DNA from: Trematomus loennbergii
Lineage: Eukaryota; Chordata; Actinopteri; Perciformes; Nototheniidae
Assembly (NCBI GenBank): GCA_012861695.1
Contig: JAAOOA010000276.1
Coordinates: 203,501 to 267,500, forward strand
DNA length: 64,000 nt
Direction: 5' to 3'
Position 1 is the stretch's first letter, and the number at the start of each line of letters is the position of its first letter. The translations under genes were made by a program, and so were the position numbers. The notes under the pieces were generated by a model, which saw only the letters and a list, made by a program, of their open reading frames with translations, was not told the origin of the DNA and did no database searches. Positions 1 to 11,314 of this stretch are shown here, piece after piece.

Positions 1-216
1 ATAATTAGATTGCATACATGTTCTTTTAGTAAACACTGAAAACGGGTCCCACAGACCCAAACAGCAAACAAAGGTTAAAGGTCAGCATATCATAATGTTA
101 AAATGTGCTAAATATATACACTGCAAAAAAAGAAAAGAAAAGAGGAGTAAAAGTAGCCCCCGACTTGTTTTATTTTTTAAAGTAGCCCTCACCCTAAAAA
201 AGGTTGGTGACCCCTG
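1..216. mobile_element. hAT-type transposon end (right terminus)
   Basis: The stretch ends with GGTTGGTGACCCCTG at 202-216, the reverse complement of the CAGGGGTCACC-type terminus typical of hAT elements. The left end is not in the window, so length and target duplication cannot be judged. The open frame inside (95-325) runs across the element boundary and is not a gene. Confidence 0.55.
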
Positions 217-1149
217 GCTTAGCCTAATCGATCAGTGCACTATGAAGCCAGTGCTAGACAGTGAACTGTCAACGGGGGGAGCCCCGCCGGTCATTATCGG
301 CCGATATTCACTCTTAATAGTTTGATCGGTGCTCTCTATAAAGGCCGATCAGGAGAGCTGGATCTGATCGATATGGACATAAACGCGAGTGAAGTTTTAG
401 CGAGCTGCATGAGAAACTGACGGGCTGTCAGGAGAGAGGAAAAAAGAGATGATCCTTACTCCCGTGTTATTAGCCATATCCGGTCATAGTCCGGTAATTA
501 CCTGCTAACGGAAACTCTGCTACACAATTCTTCTTCTTATTATTATTATTATTGAAACATGACCGGTAAGTTTCAAATTTGTCCGGTAAAATAAATTCTG
601 TCCGCGGAAACCCTGCTCGGACAGCGCAAAATGCGTATATGAAGTGTCATGAAGTGAACGCAATAAATCATACCCTCGTGGAGACACGCTCATGTGATTG
701 GCTTAGAATGAAGGAGACATCTGATTGGCTATAGATAGAAAAAATTACAAGTATGAATCGGGTGACCGTCAGGGGAGTCTCAAAAAACCCACACACGAAT
801 GCACAGCGATCCATGCACAGAAAGCGGTTTGTGTTTGCAGGTTCAGGGGATTTAAACGGAAAACAAATATGTGAGGATCAAAAATACATATGTAAAACTT
901 TTTTCTGTATTTGGATTTTATTTACATGTATATGAAACGGAACACACTTGTGTGTGCATTAAAAAACACAAGTGTGGATCCGGAAATACAAGTGTGAATC
1001 CTTTTGCGGATCATGAAATACAAGTGTGAATCCTTCTGAGTGCATGTGTGTATTATGAGACTGTTCTGAGCCCATAGAGCGGAGCTGTTTTATGTAAAAG
1101 CGAAGCAATTAAGCGCGCTCCGACTTCTTTATTTTCTTTTAATCTAAAA
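217..1149. other. No gene; short dispersed motif copies
   Basis: No coding region is recognised. A short motif close to ACAAGTGTGAATCC occurs at about 746, 968, 988 and 1020, and a short ATT microsatellite lies at about 538-555. The spaced motif copies suggest part of an unclassified repeat. Confidence 0.4.
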
Positions 1150-1292
1150 AGCGAAGTAAAGCATTTACAATTTCAAGCACTTTATCCCAAATTCAAGCAC
1201 CATTCCCAAAATTCAAGCACTTTTCAAACCTTGAAAACACCTCGTACAATTTCAAGCATTTTCAAGGATTTCCAGCACCCGTACGAACCCTG
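1150..1292. mobile_element. hAT-type terminus fragment
   Basis: The segment contains three copies of AATTTCAAGCAC-like sequence and ends with CCCGTACGAACCCTG (1278-1292), a mirror of the CAGGGTTCGTACGGG terminus of a common fish hAT family. The other end is not seen. Confidence 0.45.
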
Positions 1293-1576
1293 ATATATGC
1301 ACGCATATATATATATATATGCATATATATACATGTGTCCAATGCAATGCACATCTTTTTTCATTCTTGAATATACTATAATATACTTACTTCTTATTTC
1401 TATTTGTTTAATATATATGTTTATTTTGAAATTGGAAATAACCCAGTACTGAGACAGCCCAAAACAGTAATCGAACGCGCCACTTCCGGCTGACAGTGGC
1501 TGAGGATCATCGGTAATTGATCTGATTGGCAGATTCAAATACAAGTGCGTTGCCTCTGTCTGTTGATGATGGGATT

Positions 1577-1664
1577 ATGGCGCCGTCAAAGAGAAAACAT
1601 TCATCAGGTGCTTCGAAACAGAAAATTAAAAAGAAACGAGAGGAAAATACAGCACGAGACTCAG
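1577..1664 (+). pseudogene. First-exon relic of a hAT transposase
   Basis: From the ATG at 1577 the frame reads a basic peptide beginning MAPSKRKHSSGASKQKIKKK (about 29 residues). It ends at CAG followed by GTATGT, a good splice donor (donor GT at 1665). Short lysine/arginine-rich first exons of the form KRKH(P/S)SGA are seen in ZMYM/TTF-type hAT transposase genes. No later exon is found, because the TTAA elements at 2023-3180 and unrelated DNA follow. It is therefore best read as an orphaned exon. Identification rests on one motif and the donor. Confidence 0.35.
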
Positions 1665-2022
1665 GTATGTGTGTGAGCATTTAAAACTATTTTAAATTGA
1701 AATAATTCTGCATGTACACTACAAGTAGTCTAGTTGCTTAATCCGTAGGTCCCGTCTCTCGGCACTACAACAAATTAGCTATGTTAGTTCCCTTGTTATG
1801 CAGTGTATATCCGGTCCGCAGCTTTGTGAACATTCAATTCGGTAAGATTTTCGATGTTACAGTCAACCGAAGTCGACCCAAAACAGACAAAAATAGCGGA
1901 CTTTTAGATCGCTAACATTTTTGCATAAGTCAATGGAGTTTAACATAGCGGAAATTAGCATCGCGGCTATCGGACATTTTCTGACTGGTGAAGATGATGC
2001 TTCTGTTGCTGTAGCTAGGTAG

Positions 2023-2690
2023 TTAAAGGGAACCTATCATGCAAAATGCACTTTTGTACGTCTTTTATACATGAATATGTGTCCCCGGTGTTCCAGGGAA
2101 CTCACCAAGTGTCAGAAAACACAACCCTCTCTATTTTCCTCCATACCCAAATCTCTAAAAAAGGGGCTGCAACGGATCTGATACAGACTGATCCAGATTT
2201 GAACACTTCTATGACGTCACAGAAGTGGCGCTACGGCTATTGGGCCAACTCTCCACCTATCAGGGGAATGTGGGGTTGGGCCACGGCCGACCATTGCCGC
2301 TCGAAAGCGCTGGAGACGCTGTAGTACATATGCCAGGCCTGTAAGTGGCGCTGTAGTCTGCCACAAAAGCAGCGAAGAAGACTTCCCGCCCATAGTTACC
2401 ATGGTTACCCTTCTGTTTATTCTCCGCTGTGGCTTTTTTTCTCCCTCCCCGAGGCAAGCGTTTGCTCCCGCTGCTTTAATTCAATGCAATCCCTCCCCGT
2501 CGAGGCAAGCACTGTAATTCTCTCCGGTTAGTCCACCAGCAGATGACAAACACCACCTCTCCGCCTCTTCCAAGGAACGAGGGGACCGTGCGGCAGAGTT
2601 TCAGTTTCAGTTTCTTTCGCCGGTCAAGATGTCCGTTAAAGTTTAAATCTTCCTGCTATCATTTAAAATTGCATGATAGGTCCACTTTAA
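2023..2690 (-). mobile_element. TTAA-flanked non-autonomous element, family A, copy 1
   Basis: It begins TTAAAGGGAACCTATCATGC and ends GCATGATAGGTCCACTTTAA, giving inverted ends next to TTAA at both sides. It is the reverse-complement version of the fuller copy at 6819-7795 with about 300 bp missing near one end. TTAA targets are typical of piggyBac and Kolobok transposons; which of the two supplied the transposase cannot be decided here. Frames inside occur in the other copies too and belong to the repeat, not to a host gene. Confidence 0.75.
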
Positions 2691-3180
2691 AGTGGACCTA
2701 TCATGCTATATTTGAATAATATAATATAGGACCATACCTATATAAGGCATATTTATATATATTTTTTTCAAAATACCAAACAGATCATGCATTTTAGCCA
2801 TGCCTCATTTCGCTCTATTTGACATTTTTTAGCTCTGTTTTTGCAAGGGCAGATTCTGTGAGAACAGCACCATCTACAGGCCTGGCATATGTACTACAGC
2901 GTCTCCAGCGCTTCGAACGGCAATGGCCGTGGCTGTCTCCTCCTGATTGGTGGAGTTGGCCCAATAGCCGTAGCGCCACTGTCCTGACGTCAGGACAGTG
3001 TTCAAATCTGGATCAGTTTTGATCAGATCCGTTGCAGCCCCTTTTTTAGAGATTTGGGTATGGAGGAAAATAGAGAGGGTTGTGTTTCTGACACTTGGTG
3101 AGTTCCCTGGAACACCGGGGACACATATTCATGTATAAAATACGTACAAAAGTGCATTTTGCATGATAGGTCCCCTTTAA
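2687..3180 (+). mobile_element. TTAA-flanked non-autonomous element, family A, copy 2
   Basis: It begins TTAAAGTGGACCTATCATGC and ends GCATGATAGGTCCCCTTTAA. It shares its left TTAA (2687-2690) with the element before it and lies in the opposite orientation. It matches both ends of the 6819-7795 copy but lacks the middle, about 480 bp shorter. Confidence 0.75.
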
Positions 3181-3497
3181 GTAATGTAACCACAGTTAGT
3201 CTATGTCTTCTGATCTTAGTAACTATGTAGGCTAACATTAGTTAGGCTATGTGTTGTGGACTAATGCATTCAAGTTCACATTTGAGTTGTTATTGCCCCT
3301 GCTGACAATTGTGTGTATAATATGTAGCCTACAGTCAATGGAATTTCACATTTTGCTCTCCAATGTATGTTATTTTAATGTTGTCATTTCATTTCACTAT
3401 AATTTTACTTTTCACATATCACTTTATTCAGCTTAGTTATTTATTCAGTTATTTTATTACTGGTACTGCTAATTGCACTAAGCGTATTGTTGTATAT
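3181..3497. other. No gene seen
   Basis: AT-rich sequence between two transposons. No coding or structural feature is recognised. Confidence 0.5.
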
Positions 3498-4659
3498 TAG
3501 GGGTGTAACGGTTCACAAACATTTCGGTTTTTGTACCTCGGTTTTTAGGTCATGGTTCGGTACGTTTTCGGTACAGCAGAAAAAATGATCACAAAACATA
3601 AAATATATATATTTTTTTATTATTATTAAACTGAATAATGTATTCACTCAAATAAATACAAAATATAATAAAATAAACATTAAGGTGCAGCATTTTGATG
3701 AACTGAAATCATCTGTATTTGAACTTTACTGTACTAGTACTCACAAAACATAACATATTTGTTTTGGGTTTTTAATTATTATTAAACTGTGAATATTCAC
3801 TCAAATAAATACAAAATATAATAAAATAAACATTAAAGTGCAGCATTTCGATGAACTGAAATAATCTGTACTTGAACTGTACTGTACTAGTTTGACATTA
3901 GGACTTGCTTGCTTGTCATTGTATTTTCATGTTTTTTTTAAGAAAAATTAACTTGCTTGCGGAAAGGGCAGATCTGCTGGCACTAACAATGGCGCATGCT
4001 GTGGAGAACACCCTCTCGCTAGGGACAGAGTTAGCAGATACAGCCAGGTAGCGCTTTGCTAACATGGTAACATAAGGATATTTGGCGTTTGTAATAGCTT
4101 TGGCTCGGTCTGAACTTTTTTCGAGTGTTGGAGGCTTAAATGCTAGTGGGAGTTGGGTTTGCACTTCAGTCATTTTTCTTTTGGTACCGGTGATATTCAC
4201 GTTCGGGTGATGCCTTTTCAAATGAGTGTGCAAGTTTGATGTATTGCCAGCCGCGTAACAAATTTTAGTTGAACAATGCCGACAAACAGCTTTGGTTCGG
4301 TCCACCTGTCTTTGTCCGTCATCCTTGTACGTAACTGCGAAACCAAAATGTTCCCAAACTGGAGACTTCAATGATGCTGGAGGATTTTCGAGCTCAACTT
4401 TATCTGCGTTCGTCATTTCGAATGCCTCTCATCCAATGAAATGACTTGGTCGCTCTATGACGCGTTGAACCCAATGTGAGCAGATTACACTGAATGCTGC
4501 GACGCAGCACCTGAGATTACTTCCAAAAAGTTGTTCACGTTCTCAATTTTTTACGTTTAACGTTATATTTGTTCGGTACACTTCGGTACACACGTGTACC
4601 GAACCGAAGGGCCCATACCGAATATTTTCGGTACAAATACGTATACCGTTACACCCCTA
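3498..4659 (-). mobile_element. Internally deleted hAT transposon
   Basis: Inverted ends TAGGGGTGTAACGGT at 3498-3512 and 4645-4659 bound the element. Flanking 8-mers TTGTATAT and TTATATAA agree at 6 of 8 bases, compatible with an aged hAT target duplication. Within each end GGTTCGGTAC-like motifs recur, as expected for subterminal transposase-binding repeats. The interior carries a shortened transposase gene on the minus strand. Two similar AT-rich blocks near 3600-3690 and 3770-3860 are a local duplication. Confidence 0.8.
3916..4416 (-). pseudogene. hAT transposase reduced to BED zinc finger plus dimerisation domain
   Basis: This 166-residue open frame joins the two ends of a hAT transposase. 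Residues about 17-72 form a BED zinc finger: W21 and F24, then C45-x2-C48 and H65/H70 in the TSNLHTHLKRHHP context. Residues about 112-163 form the C-terminal hAT dimerisation domain, with VPSERVFSTA at 131-140 and LIFLKKN near the end. The family is normally around 600 residues, and the catalytic RNase-H-like core is missing between about residues 104 and 113. The frame is nevertheless open from start to stop. A full enzyme is impossible; a DNA-binding, dimerising peptide is imaginable but unproven. Chance retention after an internal deletion is the simpler reading. Confidence 0.75.
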
Positions 4660-6259
4660 TTATATAACCTATGTATTTACTACTTACAACATCGAGGGTG
4701 TACAGTAGCTTTGTGTCAGTACATATTTCAGGGTTTTTCTATGCCTTTGTTAATCTAAATTATAATACTCATGAGCAGATATGATGTTTATGTGTGGGAA
4801 TTTTCATTTTTTTACAAACAAACAATAATAAAATCCAGAGTCATTCTCAAGTACCAAAAACACTACATTAAATTGTTAATAAATAGAAACAGGATGTCAT
4901 ATTTACTTTCATTCAGCGCAACATTATTAATAGAATCTATCCATGCTGAACCTGACTATGAAAACCAAAACGTATAGAGAAGTTTTCCCACACTATAGCA
5001 TTGTGCTTTATTGGCTTGAATATGGATAGCTTAGTTTAATACGAGTCTGAAAAAATAACTAGAAGAAAAAAAAGATAAAAGAATGCAGTTTAGACATTAA
5101 TGATGTTATTTTTGAGAGAACACATAATACACTTTTTTTAAAGATCATAATTCAAGTTGTCGTATACTTCAAAATCTATCTTAATATAATTATTAATTAT
5201 ATTAATGAATATGACTTGGTTTACACCAAATCACATCTTGGGCACCATTTCGTAAACTTAGAAAATGATAGCAAATTAATGTAGTCTCATAAAGAATACT
5301 ACACAAAGAATTAGAAAATCTGATTCATAATTTAATTAATTACTATAAACAAATTACCATATTAATAGCTAGCATTGGTAAGGATTTTGTTTGTGTGTGC
5401 GTGCACCTGATGGGGCGCGCCAAAAGATTGTGTGTGCGTGGTCCTGTGACCATCTCCACGTGCAGAACGTGTGCTTGCGCACATGTGTGTGGAGAACAAA
5501 GGACAACAACTCCAAGCCACCATCTAGGGTGTTGTTAGGATTAAAAGGCAAATTCACAAATAATGTGCAATTGTTACGTGTATAATAATGGTGCAGGGTT
5601 GAAGGCTGGTTAGTTAACTCTGTTCAAACACCAGACTAACAACACTGGCTAATAACCTAATGTTTAACATTAGCTCAATACAACAGATCACACAATCAAG
5701 CTCAGTGAATACAATTAACCAACACATGTACACACGTTTACAACAACAGTACAGAAGTTCTATGCTTAGCCGTGTAAAGTTAATACTAAATATGTTATGC
5801 CCAGTGGATGTTCAGTCTGGGAATTGAGAGGCTACTTTGCTGGTTAGCTTATTAGCTTAGCTGCCGATAACATAGCGTGATGCCGGTTCGATCATCTTTG
5901 TTGTTGTTGGTCGATGCGTTGTTGCAGGATGGAGGAAGCCAGTCGCTCCATTGTTCAGCTCGCGTGCAGTATGCTCTGTGCGATCTTGATGCTGCTCTTG
6001 TGAAGTTGGCTGTCTGTGGCTAACTTGTGATGGTTGGAACTAAAACTTTGATTTAAACATTTGTAGAATACTAAGGGCTTTATTGTCTATGGGTAACTGT
6101 ATTAGGGTCAACCTCATAACTTTATTAGCTAGGGTTAATGTAATTGTAAATAATTGTCACTAAAAAGTTAATTAAGAAAGGCCTGGAGACTCCAGCTAGT
6201 GTGAAGTGAGCCAGTTCCACTAGCTGCCCATCAGCTGCAGAGAGTTAACTAATTAAAGG
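4660..6259. other. No gene seen; AT-rich then mixed sequence
   Basis: Positions 4660-5370 are AT-rich with nothing recognised. Positions 5380-6259 have more balanced composition and short open frames without family resemblance. The short open frames at 5369-5585 on both strands are mutually overlapping and unconvincing. Confidence 0.4.
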
Positions 6260-6818
6260 GGCGTGGCCCCACAGCTGTGACAACTCAGCAATCAGGACTG
6301 GTGTCCATTTTAGGCAGCACTTTCCTGGAGCTCAGCTTCAGGGTCAGACAGACGAAGACAATAGAGTCCTGTTGGAGTCACGAGGGAGTCAAAGAGGAGG
6401 CAAATCCTACTTTAACTGTGCTAAGTATCTCTGGTTTTTTGTCCCCTCTTGCTAAGACATGTGTACAGGGACGTGCACAGACATTTGGAGGGGCTATTGC
6501 TCTAAACTGGAAAAAGGGCCTCCCCCCGGAAAAAAAAACATAAGACCTTTTGAAAATTCTAACTTGTTTTTAATGTAAAAGGTTCATAAAATAAAAACAC
6601 AACACTGTCATTGCAAGTGACACTCAGTTTAATTTTATGTCCACTGCTAAATTAGTTATTCAGGCACATTTTTTGTTTTGCGGTCCATATCTCATTAAAA
6701 TATCTAATGTTAGTAACTATTTAAGAAAAAATGGGGACAATCCTGTTTTAATGTAGTTTGACCATTGTAACTGTGCAGACATAGGCTACTGATAAAATAG
6801 GGCTTCTAACTAATTACC

Positions 6819-7795
6819 TTAAAGTGGACCTATCATGCTATATTTAAATGATATATTGTAGGGCCATACCTATATAAGGTATATTTATATGTTTCTGTTT
6901 TCAAAATACCAAACAGATCATGCATTTTAGCCACGCCTCATTTCGCTCTATGTGCTGTTTGCTGTCTACGGGGCTGATCTCTGTGAGCTGCAGCTGACCA
7001 CGCCCCCCTGCAGGAGAGGGGAGCCGTGCTCTGATCAAGTCAAGAGCGGGAGAAAAAAAGATCTCCGTCCTCCGTGTTTTATTATATTATTATAGGCCTA
7101 TAGAGTCGTTATTCATTTGTTTTAAAGCTCAATAAATAACAAAGAAGACCTTTGACCGGCACTTTTCTAATTTTGTCCGGAAGATTTAAACTTTAACGGA
7201 CATCTTGACCGGCGAAAGAAACTGAAACTCTGCCGCACAGTCCCCTCGTTCCTTGGAAGAGGCGGAGAGGTGGGTGTTTGTCATCTGCTGGTGGACTAAC
7301 CGGAGAGAATTACAGTGCTTGCCTCGACGGGGAGGGATTGCATTGAATTAAAGCAGCGGAAGCAAACGCTTGCCTCGGGGAGGGAGAAAAAAAGCCACAG
7401 CGGAGAATAAACAGAAGGGTAACCATGGTAACTATGGGCGGGAAGTCTTCTTCGCTGCTTTTGTGGCAGACTACAGCGCCACTTACAGGCCTGGCATATG
7501 TACTACAGCGTCTCCAGCGCTTTCGAGCGGCAATGGCCGGCCGTGGCCCAACCCTACATTCTCCTGATAGGTGGAGAGTTGGCCCAATAGCCGTAGCGCC
7601 ACCGTCCTGACAGTGTTCAAATCTGGATCAGTTTTTATCAGATCCGTTGCAGCCCCTTTTTTAGAGATTTGGGTATGGAGGAAAATAGAGAGGGTTGTGT
7701 TTTCTGACACTTGGTGAGTTCCCTGGAACACCGGGGACACATATTCATGTATAAAAAAAGAAAAAAGTGCATTTTGCATGATAGGTCCCCTTTAA
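6819..7795 (+). mobile_element. TTAA-flanked non-autonomous element, family A, longest copy
   Basis: It runs from TTAAAGTGGACCTATCATGC to GCATGATAGGTCCCCTTTAA, 977 bp, and explains the two shorter copies at 2023-3180. It lies inside the hAT at 6466-11710. Open frames here (for example 7370-7567, reading MPRGGRKKATAENKQKG) recur in the 2023-2690 copy, but frames on both strands are equally preserved, so they are treated as repeat background. Confidence 0.8.
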
Positions 7796-8559
7796 ATAAA
7801 ATCACTAATTAATTAAACTAGTTAAATACGCATTATTCTTATTCTTATCATTCTTTATGAGCGCAGTAACGGTAAGGTATCTAATGACTTATTTATTTAG
7901 TATTCCATAACTTAATAACAGAGATGGTTAAACTAAAGAGGTAGAGACATGGCAGAAATCCTACAATGAAGCGGGACATTGAAGTGTTCTCCCGTGAGAG
8001 GGTTATCAAGAAAAGAGAGCGAGCGGGCCCGTTGAGGGGGTTTACGGAACAGAGTAAAAGACACAGAAAGACAGAAGCACAATAACAAGTATATTTAGGT
8101 GTTTTTTTTGTAAATAACCGACGGTGTCAAGAGGAAGTAAAGTCCCCTGGTTTGTCCCCTATACTCTAACGCCAGGCAGGCATTTGGTGTGATCACCATA
8201 GCCATATGAGGCCGGAGGGCTTTCCTTTGCTTCCAGCTGTCAGATTGTAAACAAAGTGCTGACAAGAGGCGCGTTCACACCGGAGTACTTTGGAGTACTT
8301 TTCCCACAATAGTTCATCAGAACTACGATATATTTGCGTTCACACCAAAAAGCCCCAGGAACTAAAGTAGTTCAAATTAGTTCATCTGACCCGCTTTTCA
8401 GTCCCTGCTAGAGAGCAGGGACTGTCGTGGGAGAAAATAGTTCGTACGTCTGATTGGCTGTGCGGAATGCAAACCACGCCCGTTTGACTCTGAATTTTTT
8501 TTGTAAGCGGCCATTGTATTTGCTCGCTTCGGCCAGCGCACCCGAAGAGATTACTTTTG

Positions 8560-9868
8560 TGAAAGCAGTTATTATAGCAACACTAAATCATCGGAGCGGT
8601 GGAGTGATGAGGATGTGTCGGCGCTTCTGGCGATTTACTCGGAGGACGCGAAGCGCCGCATTCAGAAGCTTCTACTGAATGCAGTTTCCGTGGCTCAGCA
8701 AAGTTAGCAGACCTGGCAAAGTCATGTCGGGACGACTACGAAGGTAAAATAAAATACATGCACTGCACTGTTTTAATCTGCACAATACTGGTCTTAGATG
8801 TACTTTTATTTGCTCAGTAGATCGAGCTAGCCATGCTAGAACTTGCTATCATAGGTCCAAGCTGGCTAACAACATCTAGCTAGCTAGCTATTCTCAGCCG
8901 TGCCCGCTATGAACACGTTTTGACTTGTGAATAAGTGTGCAATGTTCTGTAATTTGCTTCACTAACTCATGGCACTAATCGTGTGTTTCAGGCGAGGTGT
9001 TTCTCTCAGGATTAGAAACTAGTTTTCCCCTCCGGGATAAAACGATAATATAACGTTAGCAATTAGCATGCTAGCTGGACATAATGCTACCTCTAACAAT
9101 ACATTGTAGTTGCTATAATTTCAAGTCATTTGCAACATTCATTCTACATGTTAATGGTAAAAGCTTAAACAGTTGATTACCTGCATGCCACAAAGACTGA
9201 TGTTCTAATATTTTTGCACATTTAAGTAGAAATGTAATTGAAATTCTATTTATTTTTCCTTTTTTTTATTGATTGTTATAATTGTACTCAGCCATGTTAT
9301 GTTAGATGTCAATCCACTTACACTGTAACTACTCTGGCCTTGAAAGAAGGTTACACATCTAACTGATGTCCACTAATCCCTATAAAACAAAGTTCAAGCA
9401 TACATTAAGCACAAAACAATAAATAAGGGCACTTTGATATTTATTTTTTATTTGATATTATTTGATCCTATCTTATCTTCTACTTTACACCTGCATTTTG
9501 TACACTGTCCCTGCCTGCACCATGTCCAATGTTGGACAATGTTGTCTCGTTGTTGCGATTAAACTGATCTTGTATCTTGCATATTTCACCTTAGGAAAGG
9601 GGCACGCGATGACAGCTTCCTTGACACCATCATGGCGATGGACGCCGTGCCATGGTCAGCAAGGAGAATGAGGACCTGCGTGCCAAGGAGATGCACGACG
9701 AACGGCTGCTGCATTCACACAAGGCCCAGGAATCGGACGACCAGCTGCTCATGGTGCCAGGTGGAGCAACAAAATACCTTTCAGGCTGGGCTTCTGGCAG
9801 TGCTAAGCGAGCTGATTAAATCCAACAGGCCTTCAATACAAAAATTAAGAAAAACTTGTCGTCGTTGA
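8560..9868 (+). pseudogene. Harbinger Myb/SANT-like protein, two-exon relic
   Basis: In Harbinger elements this protein binds the element ends and helps bring the transposase into the nucleus. Exon 1 (about 8560-8743) reads ERWSDEDVSALLAIYSE, the start of a Myb/SANT-like trihelix domain, then meets a stop at 8705; a donor (GAAG followed by GTAAAA) follows at 8743. Exon 2 starts after TTTCACCTTAG at 9594 and, after an early frame change, reads a helical, glutamine-rich C-terminal segment (EQQNTFQAGLLAVLSELIKS) ending at the stop at 9866-9868. This fits the usual C-terminal coiled segment. The central part of the Myb domain is missing and the frame is broken, so it is not functional. No convincing start codon is seen. 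Confidence 0.6.
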
Positions 9869-9892
9869 TAAACTGTACAATGACTTGTTGGG

Positions 9893-10030
9893 AGGCGTGT
9901 GGTGCAGTGGTCTGGTGCGTTGGTGTTCGGATCAGGGGAGCACAGGTTCAAACCCCACTGCAGTCAGGATGTCGTTGTGTCCCTGGGCAAGACACTTCAC
10001 CCCAAATTGCCTACACCTGGGACAGTTAAT
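9893..10030 (+). mobile_element. tRNA-derived SINE fragment
   Basis: The sequence GTGGTGCAGTGGTCTGG (box A region) and GGTTCAAACCCCACTGC (box B region) resembles a tRNA-type internal promoter. It is followed by TCCCTGGGCAAGACACTTCACCCCAAATTGCC, which also occurs reversed in the SINE at 25390-25585. The copy lacks the 3' L2-like tail. It sits between the two Harbinger genes. Confidence 0.7.
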
Positions 10031-10591
10031 TTTGTATTATTGTGATTATATATATTATGCCACTGTTATTAATACTGACACCTAACTTTGCACTAAGGTG
10101 TGTCTGCTGCTGAGCCTACCTATTGTTATTATTATATATATATATATATATTGCCACTGTTATTATATTGTTTTGATACTACTGACACTTATTGATCTGC
10201 TGCTGATAAATAAAAGAGAACCTACATGCACGGCACTAGCATCATGACTGTCTTTGTTTAAACCAGCAGCAGTGCAGCGGTACACAGACTAACCTGTGTG
10301 TGTGTAACGTAGTTCTTCAGGTGTGTATGCTTAACATGTATGTATTTATCACAGTAAAGATGGTATACAAAAGCTTTTTAAAGAGCTTTCAACCTCATCC
10401 CATTGTCTTTAACACACATTTAACATAATAATATACTCATATTAATATACAAATATACAGTATGAGTACTGTTTTGATACTGACATTTAATCTTTGCACT
10501 AAGGTGTGTCTGCACTATTGTAATTGTGTCTGTTGACTGTGGTAAATAAAAGAGAGAACCAAATGCACTGTACAAAAGATCAGCTTTATTG

Positions 10592-11314
10592 TCAATTTAC
10601 AATTTCCATGCTGTTCAGATGCCTCATAAGGGCTGTGCGCGTGTCTTGCCCCGCGGCGATTTTTTTAGGCACGGGTACACACTCCCGGTAGTTGGTGTTG
10701 CGTCTCCCCAACGTTGCTTCCAGGCGAATACAGAGGAGTTGAAAAGAGCCCTTGGACATTCGGAAATCTTTGATCCACTGCACATTGGTGTACGTTGGCA
10801 CCACCTTCTCCCACCAGGCCGATGTTCTATTGTTCACCCAGAGAGAGCGCGGGACACGACGCGTTCCGTAGTATTCGCATATCTGGAACACATACAAAGA
10901 CACAAATTAGCCCTACATAACTCCATAAATCCTACATTAGATAGTATTAATGTGATTTAATGAACGTACCATTGCTGTTCTTTGGGCGTGATAACGGCCA
11001 TCATCCTCAGCTGTCCTACGGCGAAACATGTCCATAGCGTGTGCTTTTCGTCGTCCAATCCTTTTGTTAAGGCTTCTTAACCGCCTTCGCCTCCGACTCA
11101 GCATTTCTATTGCATTTGAATGGTCGATCTGTATTTGTATTTGTGGCTGAGTTATTGGCTTAAATAACTCAGTTACGAAGCTGTATAACACGAGCACCAA
11201 AACGTCAACTCCATACCGTGTCTGAGTCAGAAGGTAAACAGCATACAGCGGAAGCGGAAGTTTTTTTCTTCTTCTTCTCTCGGTTTTTTGGCGAATTGCA
11301 ACTTTAAGGTGCAT
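10592..11314 (-). pseudogene. Harbinger transposase, spliced gene lacking its catalytic core
   Basis: Exon 1 runs from a start at 11314 or, more likely, 11104 (MLSRRRRRLRSLNKR, strongly basic) to 10970. It ends in ATG followed by the donor GTACGT. An 87-bp intron (10883-10969) ends in TATGTGTTCCAG. Exon 2 (10882-10592) reads CEYYGTRRVPRSLW, then WWEKVVPTYTNVQWIKDFRM and a segment ending VPVPKKIAA. This is the N-terminal part of Harbinger nucleases, normally just before the conserved GHLFGV region. The frame then jumps to TRTALMRHLNSMEIVN and stops, which looks like the C-terminal tail. The DDE catalytic domain is absent, so the protein cannot cut DNA. The join keeps the frame open. Confidence 0.7.

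Noticed and set aside
7370..7567. 65-residue frame MPRGGRKKATAENKQKG..., also found at 2260-2457
   Set aside because: It lies wholly in the TTAA family A element and recurs because the element is repeated. Opposite-strand frames are equally open and no domain is recognisable.
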